Below, piece after piece: positions 38,867-44,984 of a stretch of DNA of 44,984 nt (the first letter of the stretch is position 1; each line of letters opens with the position of its first letter). The notes under the pieces were generated by a model, which saw only the letters and a list, made by a program, of their open reading frames with translations, was not told the origin of the DNA and did not search any database. Source of the stretch: an uncultured Pelagibacteraceae bacterium (GTDB lineage: Bacteria > Pseudomonadota > Alphaproteobacteria > Pelagibacterales > Pelagibacteraceae); the NCBI GenBank assembly GCA_902574345.1, contig CACGNF010000006.1, positions 1-44,984 on the forward strand, given 5' to 3'. A program made the position numbers and the translations under genes.

Positions 38867-40273
38867 ATGTTTGGATTGCAAATTAAATATCTAAGTTTCT
38901 TTTTCGGATTAATTTCAATTTTATCTTTTTTTAATATAATTTATTCTTACTATTTCAATCTTTACCTAAACTTAGATACTTATTATTTAAGTTTATTTTT
39001 ATCTTCGATATTAGCAATTCTTTTCTATAGTTTAAAAATATCGCCTAAAAAAACATCAATTTTTCAAAAAATTTTAACTGTTTTTTTGGGATATATTTTA
39101 CTACCTTTAATTTTATCTATTCCTTTTTACCTAAGTATTTATAACTTAACTTTTATAAATTCTTTTTTTGAAGCAGTTTCAGGTTTTACATCTACTGGTT
39201 TTACAATCTTTGAAAATATTAAAAATATAGATCAGAGTTTGATTTTATGGAGGTCAACTACCCAATGGATTGGTGGATTGTATTTCTTATTTTCTATAAT
39301 TTATTTAATAGATATTTATGATGAAAATTTTAAAAAAACTTTAACAAATTTTTTTTCATTTAATACTTCAGAAGTATTTAAACAAGCTATAAAAGTTTTT
39401 TTTATTTATTCTGGTATAACTTTAGTAATTTTTGTAATACTAAATTTATTTTCTATAAGAATTTTTGATTCTTTAAACTTAGCATTTTCATTAATTTCTT
39501 CAGGCGGTTTTTTACCTACAAATGATTTATCAAGTATAATCAGAGATGACACTCAAACTATTATTTTGTCATTTTTGATGTTAACTTCTTTTTTTAGTAT
39601 TTTTTTTAGTTACAACTTATTTTTCTTCAAGAGAAAAAATATTAATTTTCTATATGAAGATCTCAATTTAATAATATACTTCGTTATAGTCTTAATTATC
39701 TTTTTTTTATTTTTTAGTTTTAATCAAAACTTTTTGAATTATTTTTTGTCAATATCAAGTAGTATGTCGAATATTGGTTTTACACTAGATAATTCAAATA
39801 TAAATTTGACTTTCATTTATTTGATTTTGGTAATTATTGGAGGATCTTTTTTTTCCACAAGTTCAGGATTGAGATTTATGAAGATTTATTCTTTATTTAT
39901 ATATTCAGTTAATCAAATTTTATCATTCAGTAGACCAAAAAATATATATAAGAATAAGTTATTTTTCTCTGAAGTTAATTTTGACTTTAATGAGATAAGT
40001 AAATATTTTTTATCAGTTCTCATATTTATTTTATCACTTTTTATTTTAACAACATTATTGACTATAAGTGAATTTAGCTTTGAAAATTCATTCAAGTTAT
40101 CTATTTTAACATTAATGAATACTGTCAATTCAAGTTCATATGGTTTAAGTGATCTAACTTTTTATAACCTTTCATATTTTACCAAATATTGTCTTATTTT
40201 TTTCATGATTGTTGGACGAATTGAGTTATTAACAATTTTGCTTCTTGTGAAAAAATTTCTTTTTAAAAATTAA
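38867..40273 (+). CDS. trkH: Trk potassium transporter TrkH
   Basis: Multi-TM; EAVSGFTSTGFTIFENI, WRSTTQWIGGLYFLF, GGSFFSTSSGLRFMKIY. Confidence 0.93.
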   Translation: MFGLQIKYLSFFFGLISILSFFNIIYSYYFNLYLNLDTYYLSLFLSSILAILFYSLKISPKKTSIFQKILTVFLGYILLPLILSIPFYLSIYNLTFINSFFEAVSGFTSTGFTIFENIKNIDQSLILWRSTTQWIGGLYFLFSIIYLIDIYDENFKKTLTNFFSFNTSEVFKQAIKVFFIYSGITLVIFVILNLFSIRIFDSLNLAFSLISSGGFLPTNDLSSIIRDDTQTIILSFLMLTSFFSIFFSYNLFFFKRKNINFLYEDLNLIIYFVIVLIIFFLFFSFNQNFLNYFLSISSSMSNIGFTLDNSNINLTFIYLILVIIGGSFFSTSSGLRFMKIYSLFIYSVNQILSFSRPKNIYKNKLFFSEVNFDFNEISKYFLSVLIFILSLFILTTLLTISEFSFENSFKLSILTLMNTVNSSSYGLSDLTFYNLSYFTKYCLIFFMIVGRIELLTILLLVKKFLFKN

Positions 40274-40301
40274 TTAATTATTGTATATGTAGTATGTTTT
40301 T

Positions 40302-40378
40302 GCGCCCTTAGCTCAGCTGGATAGAGCATCGGTTTTCTAAACCGAGGGTCGTAGGTTCGAATCCTTCAGGGCGCGCCA
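40302..40378 (+). tRNA. tRNA-Arg (anticodon TCT), 3' CCA encoded
   Basis: GCGCCCT/AGGGCGC acceptor, D arm GCTC..GAGC, anticodon arm TCGGT-TTTCTAA-ACCGA, T arm GTAGG-TTCGAAT-CCTTC, discriminator G + CCA. Confidence 0.96.
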
Positions 40379-40506
40379 TTACTAGCACATTTTTGGTTAA
40401 AATTTATCTTGACTAGATTTTCAATTAATTTGAAATGAGATTAAATTTCCCTTGAACACCTATTTCTATCATGCTTAAATTAAGAATATTCAAAAGTAAT
40501 TTTGGA

Positions 40507-40524
40507 TTATTTGTTAACAAATAA
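40507..40524. repeat. 18-bp perfect palindrome TTATTTGTT|AACAAATAA upstream of aapJ
   Basis: Direct base-by-base inverted repeat with no spacer, 19 bp upstream of the aapJ ATG. Confidence 0.9.
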
Positions 40525-40543
40525 ATAAACAATAGGAAGAAAT

Positions 40544-41584
40544 ATGTTTAAATACTTAAAACAATTAACTTCTTTAGTTGCTATGGTTGCTGTGTTGTTC
40601 ACTTTTACAACAGAGTCTATGGCTGCTAAAAAATCTAAAACACTTAAAAACACTCAGAAAAAAGGGTTTGTAAGATGTGGAGTATCTCAAGGTCTTCCAG
40701 GATTTTCTAATGCTGATGCTGCAGGAAATTGGACTGGTGTTGACGTTGACGTATGTAGAGCTGTAGCTGCTGCAGTATTAGGTGATGCAAACAAAGTTAA
40801 GTTTACACCACTAAGTGCTAAAGAAAGATTTACTGCTTTAACTTCTGGAGAGATTGATATCTTATCAAGAAACACAACTTGGACTCTTTCTAGAGATGCT
40901 GATATCGGACTTACTTTCGTTGGAGTAAACTTCTACGATGGTCAAGGCTTCATGGTAAGAAAAAGCTCAGGTATCACTTCAACTAGCCAATTCAAAGATG
41001 GTATCTCAGCTTGTACAAATATTGGTACAACAACTGAGTTAAACATGAGAGACTTCTTTAATTCAAAAGGAATTTCTTATGAGCCAGTTGCATTTGAAAA
41101 AGCTGACGAAGTTGTTGCTGCTTACGATGCGGGTAGATGTGATACATACACTACTGATAAATCTGGTTTAGCTGCTCAAAGAACAAAAATGAAAAACCCT
41201 GATGAACACATTGTTCTACCAGAAACTATTTCTAAAGAACCTTTAGGACCAGTTGTTAGACAAGGTGATGCAGTTTGGGAAGATATCGTTAGATGGTCTT
41301 TGAACACTATGATCGAAGCTGAAGAATATGGTATTACTTCAGCAAATGCAGACATGATGAAAACTTCAGACAACCCAGCAATCAAAAGATTAGTTGGAGC
41401 TGAAGGTGAATTAGGTGCTGCTTTTGGTCTAGACAACGACTGGAGCTTAAGAATTATCAAGCAAGTTGGTAATTATGGTGAAAGTTATAAGAGAAATATA
41501 GCTGACACTGGAATTTTACCAGACAGAGGTCCAAACCAATTATGGACAAAAGGCGGAATACTTTACGTTCCACCTGCAAGATAA
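40544..41584 (+). CDS. aapJ: General L-amino-acid ABC transporter, substrate-binding protein
   Basis: Signal peptide; GFVRCGVSQGLPGFSNADAAGNWTGVDVDVCRAVAAAVLGDANKVKFTPLSAKERFTALTSGEIDILSRNTTWTLSRD. Confidence 0.95.
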   Translation: MFKYLKQLTSLVAMVAVLFTFTTESMAAKKSKTLKNTQKKGFVRCGVSQGLPGFSNADAAGNWTGVDVDVCRAVAAAVLGDANKVKFTPLSAKERFTALTSGEIDILSRNTTWTLSRDADIGLTFVGVNFYDGQGFMVRKSSGITSTSQFKDGISACTNIGTTTELNMRDFFNSKGISYEPVAFEKADEVVAAYDAGRCDTYTTDKSGLAAQRTKMKNPDEHIVLPETISKEPLGPVVRQGDAVWEDIVRWSLNTMIEAEEYGITSANADMMKTSDNPAIKRLVGAEGELGAAFGLDNDWSLRIIKQVGNYGESYKRNIADTGILPDRGPNQLWTKGGILYVPPAR

Positions 41585-41602
41585 TTGTAGTTTAAATAAA
41601 TT

Positions 41603-41634
41603 AAAAAGGGCTAGATTTTTCTAGCCCTTTTTTT
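41603..41634 (+). terminator. Rho-independent terminator between aapJ and aapQ
   Basis: Perfect 13-bp stem AAAAAGGGCTAGA-TTTT-TCTAGCCCTTTTT followed by further T's. Confidence 0.93.
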
Positions 41635-41658
41635 ATAAACTCATATATTATCGGCAAA

Positions 41659-42810
41659 GTGAATTTTAAACTTAAAGATATAGTCCCACAATTAATTACA
41701 GTTTTAGCTGTAGTCTTAGTTTTTGGTTTTTTTACTTATAACGCCCAAATCAATATGGAAAATAGAGGTATTGATTTTGGTTATGGTTTTCTATCTCAAG
41801 AATCATCTTTTGATGTTCAGTTTTCACTAATTGAATATGATGGATCACACTCATATTTTAGAGCTTATTTAGTTGGTCTTTTAAATACAATTCTTGTTTC
41901 AGTCATTGGGATAATTATTGCAACAATTCTTGGAGTAATTGTTGGTATAGCAAGATTATCACCTAATTATCTAATTAATAAATTTGCTGCTTTCTATGTT
42001 GAGTTTTTTCGAAATATTCCATTACTACTTCAAATTTTCTTTTGGTATTTTGCTGCATTACGTGCTTTACCACTTCCACAAGATGCTGAAGCAATGTTTG
42101 GAGTTTTTTTTCTAACTATAAAAGGGTTATACGTCCCAGCATTTATTTGGCAAAATTTTAATATTTTCTTTTATTCAATTATAGCTGCAGTTATAGCAAT
42201 CATTGTTATACGAGCGCATGCCAAAAAGGTTCAGGAAAATCAAGGCAAACAAATTCCAGTTTTTTTAATTTCTATAGGACTGATATTTATTCTTCCACTA
42301 TTAAGTTTTTTAATTGGAGGCGTAAGACTTTCTTTTGAAGTTCCTGTTTTAAAACAATTGGCAACAACATCATTTATTTATGAGGGTGGAGTTAGCTTAC
42401 CCCCAGAATTGATAGCATTAACATTATCTTTATCTTTATATACAGCAACATTTATCGCAGAATGTGTCAGAGCTGGAATTCAAGGTGTTGGTAAAGGTCA
42501 AAAAGAGGCAGCAGCATCAATTGGACTTACCCCTAATCAAGTACTTAAATTAGTAATTATGCCTCAAGCTTTGAGAATAATAATTCCGCCAACAACAAAC
42601 CAATACTTAAATTTAACTAAAAATTCATCTTTAGCAGCAGCAATAGCTTATCCAGATTTAGTATTAGTTTTCGCCGGAACAGCATTAATGCAAACAGGTA
42701 AGGCAATTGAAATAGTATCAATCACCATGTTTACTTATCTAACTTTGAGTATTTCAATCTCAATTTTAATGAACTGGTATAATAAGAAAATAGCTATTCA
42801 GGAGAAATAA
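41659..42810 (+). CDS. aapQ: General L-amino-acid ABC transporter permease (GTG start)
   Basis: HisM-type permease; FFRNIPLLLQIFFWYFAAL, EAAASIGLTPNQVLKLVIMPQALRIIIPPTTNQYLNLTKNSSLA. Confidence 0.93.
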   Translation: MNFKLKDIVPQLITVLAVVLVFGFFTYNAQINMENRGIDFGYGFLSQESSFDVQFSLIEYDGSHSYFRAYLVGLLNTILVSVIGIIIATILGVIVGIARLSPNYLINKFAAFYVEFFRNIPLLLQIFFWYFAALRALPLPQDAEAMFGVFFLTIKGLYVPAFIWQNFNIFFYSIIAAVIAIIVIRAHAKKVQENQGKQIPVFLISIGLIFILPLLSFLIGGVRLSFEVPVLKQLATTSFIYEGGVSLPPELIALTLSLSLYTATFIAECVRAGIQGVGKGQKEAAASIGLTPNQVLKLVIMPQALRIIIPPTTNQYLNLTKNSSLAAAIAYPDLVLVFAGTALMQTGKAIEIVSITMFTYLTLSISISILMNWYNKKIAIQEK

Positions 42811-44252
42811 TGTCTAATATTAATTTTTTAAAACCTGATAGAACTAACCTTAATACCTTTTTGTATCTTGGTTCTTTCTTATTTTTTATTAGTATTTTAG
42901 ATGTTTTTCTAAATTCTTTTTTTAGATTAAATTTAACTGGTTTTTTACCTAATTTTTTAAGTTTCTTATTACCTCTAATACTTGGTTTTGTTGGTCTTTA
43001 TTTCATTCGAATAGAGTACAGCGGAATAAAAAATTTAGATCTTTTAAACAAACATATTAATACAAATAATTTTAACGCTGTTTTATCATTATTGATAATA
43101 TTCATAATCATCAAATCTCTACCACCTATATTAAGCTGGTTTGTTATTGATGCCAGTTTTGCAGGAGATACAAAAGATGTTTGTACGGGTTCTGGCGCAT
43201 GCTGGACGTATATTAAAGTTTGGATGAGAAGATTTATGTATGGAATGTATCCAAATGCAGAACAATGGAGAATTAATTTATCATTTGTAGCTTTAGTATT
43301 ACTCGGATCTGTTGGATACTTTGCGACTGATAAATTTAAGAAATATTTAACACTTTATTATGTAGTTATTTATCCTTTAATAGCTTTTTTGTTTATCTTC
43401 TTTTTTATTTCTGGTGGCCCTGTATTTTTTGACTTTTCTTATGGAATTATTGCTGCAATTTTATCTATCATTATTGGTTTTTTTATTCCAAGTAAATTTA
43501 AGTTTTATTACTTTTTAATAGTTCCTTTAGCGCTTTATGTAATTTTGAAATATTTTCTTTTTTTTGAGGAATACATTGAGCTTGGAAAATTAGATGGTTT
43601 AAATTGGGTTGAAACGGGTGCTTGGGGAGGTCTGTCGCTAACATTTATTATTTCTTTTTTCTGTCTTATTTTCTGTTTTCCAATAGGAATGGCTTTTGCT
43701 CTTGGCAGAAGATCAGAATTTCCATTAATTAGATATATATCAGTTGGCTTTATTGAGTTCTGGAGAGGCGTTCCACTAATTACAGTTTTATTTATGTCTG
43801 CCGTAATGTTTCCGATGTTTTTACCAGAGGACTTTTTCATTGATAAATTAGTCAGAGCCATAATTGCAATTTCTTTATTTGAGGCTGCGTATGTTGCGGA
43901 AGTTATCAGAGGTGGCTTACAAGCTTTACCAAGAGGCCAATACGAAGCTGCAAAATCACTAGGGATGGGTTATTGGAAAATGCATATTTTTGTAATTTTA
44001 CCACAAGCTCTTAAATTAGTAATACCAGGGATAGCAAATACTTTCTTGGCACTAGTAAAAGATACTCCATTAATATTTGTTGTTGGATTATTAGAAATAG
44101 TTGGAATGTTAAATTTAGCTAAAACAAATCCGAAATGGTTAGGATTTGCAATGGAAGGGTATGTATTTGCTGCTATAATTTTCTGGATTATTTGTTATGC
44201 AATGAGTAAATATAGTTATAATCTAGAACAAAAATATAAAACCGATAGATAA
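42810..44252 (+). CDS. aapM: General L-amino-acid ABC transporter permease
   Basis: FWRGVPLITVLFMSAVMFPMFLP, GQYEAAKSLGMGYWKMHIFVILPQALKLVIPGIANTFLALVKDTPL. Confidence 0.93.
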   Translation: MSNINFLKPDRTNLNTFLYLGSFLFFISILDVFLNSFFRLNLTGFLPNFLSFLLPLILGFVGLYFIRIEYSGIKNLDLLNKHINTNNFNAVLSLLIIFIIIKSLPPILSWFVIDASFAGDTKDVCTGSGACWTYIKVWMRRFMYGMYPNAEQWRINLSFVALVLLGSVGYFATDKFKKYLTLYYVVIYPLIAFLFIFFFISGGPVFFDFSYGIIAAILSIIIGFFIPSKFKFYYFLIVPLALYVILKYFLFFEEYIELGKLDGLNWVETGAWGGLSLTFIISFFCLIFCFPIGMAFALGRRSEFPLIRYISVGFIEFWRGVPLITVLFMSAVMFPMFLPEDFFIDKLVRAIIAISLFEAAYVAEVIRGGLQALPRGQYEAAKSLGMGYWKMHIFVILPQALKLVIPGIANTFLALVKDTPLIFVVGLLEIVGMLNLAKTNPKWLGFAMEGYVFAAIIFWIICYAMSKYSYNLEQKYKTDR

Positions 44253-44258
44253 AAATTT

Positions 44259-44984
44259 ATGTCAGATAGTATTATCCAAATAAGTAATATGAATAAGTGG
44301 TTTGGTGATTTCCAAGTTTTAAAAGGGATAAATTTAGAAGTTAAACCAAAAGAAAAAATTGTTGTTTGTGGTCCATCTGGATCAGGAAAGTCTACATTAA
44401 TTAGATGTATTAATAGATTAGAAGAGCATCAAGAAGGTAATATTGTCGTGGATGGAACTGAATTAACAGAGGATACAAAAAATATTGAACAAATAAGAGC
44501 TGAAGTTGGAATGGTATTTCAACAATTTAATTTATTTCCTCACTTATCTATTTTGGATAACTGCACATTAGCTCCTATTTGGGTTAAAAAAATGCCTAAA
44601 AAAGAGGCGGAAGAATTAGCATTAAAACATCTAGAAAGGGTGCAAATTCTTGATCAAGCACAAAAATATCCAGGTCAATTATCTGGAGGACAACAACAAA
44701 GAGCTGCAATTGCAAGAGCTTTATGTATGGAGCCAAAAATTATGCTTTTTGATGAACCCACTTCAGCTTTAGACCCTGAAATGATTAAAGAAGTGTTAGA
44801 TGTTATGGTTAATTTGGCAAAACAAGGAATGACTATGATCGTAGTTACACATGAAATGGGTTTTGCAAAAGAAGTTGCAGATCAAATGATATTTATGGAT
44901 GAAGGAATGATAGTAGAAAAAGCTGATACCAAAGAATTTTTTGCTAATCCAAAGAGCGATAGAACCAAACTTTTCCTCAGCCAG
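44259..44984 (+). CDS. aapP: General L-amino-acid ABC transporter ATPase (3' partial, not in the supplied ORF track)
   Basis: My translation [28 protein letters not shown]..., Walker [37 protein letters not shown]; open to the window end. Confidence 0.95.
   Translation, partial: MSDSIIQISNMNKWFGDFQVLKGINLEVKPKEKIVVCGPSGSGKSTLIRCINRLEEHQEGNIVVDGTELTEDTKNIEQIRAEVGMVFQQFNLFPHLSILDNCTLAPIWVKKMPKKEAEELALKHLERVQILDQAQKYPGQLSGGQQQRAAIARALCMEPKIMLFDEPTSALDPEMIKEVLDVMVNLAKQGMTMIVVTHEMGFAKEVADQMIFMDEGMIVEKADTKEFFANPKSDRTKLFLSQ

Noticed and set aside
40302-40378. tRNA-Arg as an integration site of a genomic island
   Set aside because: No integrase, att repeat or foreign genes follow; the downstream aap operon is typical core transport content.
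43535-43861. 108-aa minus-strand ORF opposite aapM
   Set aside because: Antisense to the conserved permease core; no independent support.
1-44984. Search for CRISPR arrays, transposons, phage, toxin-antitoxin or defence systems
   Set aside because: No direct-repeat arrays, transposase, integrase or defence-type proteins found by reading the ORFs and intergenic regions; the window is core genome.

Overview
This is an AT-rich, very compact chromosomal window. Protein content and gene order look like a streamlined marine alphaproteobacterium of the SAR11/Pelagibacter type (inference from protein similarity and order, no database search). It is almost entirely housekeeping: proS(partial)-lolC-lolD-dnaE; rpsB-tsf-frr-uppS-cdsA-dxr-bamA-skp-fabZ-lpxD-lpxA-lpxI-lpxB; on the minus strand gltX, lexA, trpC-trpD-trpG-trpE-ppiD; tpiA-secG-pyrG-kdsA-eno-ftsB-lipA-ratA; on the minus strand pncC-pgpA-ispDF; then ntrY-ntrX-trkA-trkH, a tRNA-Arg(UCU), and a general L-amino-acid ABC transporter aapJ-Q-M-P (aapP cut by the window end). 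I see no mobile elements, CRISPR arrays, phage genes, toxin-antitoxin or defence modules, and no convincing undescribed protein system. The observations worth a second look are regulatory or evolutionary: a probable pseudoknotted leader in front of rpsB; a paired LexA operator at lexA; a degenerate NtrX lacking GAFTGA together with an NtrY lacking PAS; an 18-bp perfect palindrome and a strong intra-operon terminator around aapJ; a 26-bp divergent promoter between ispDF and ntrY; a G/C-ending codon island at the pyrG start; and apparent precise excisions (pyrH, rseP, moaC/moeA/comEC, pdh genes, ntrBC, hfq/hflX) from an otherwise ancestral alphaproteobacterial gene order.
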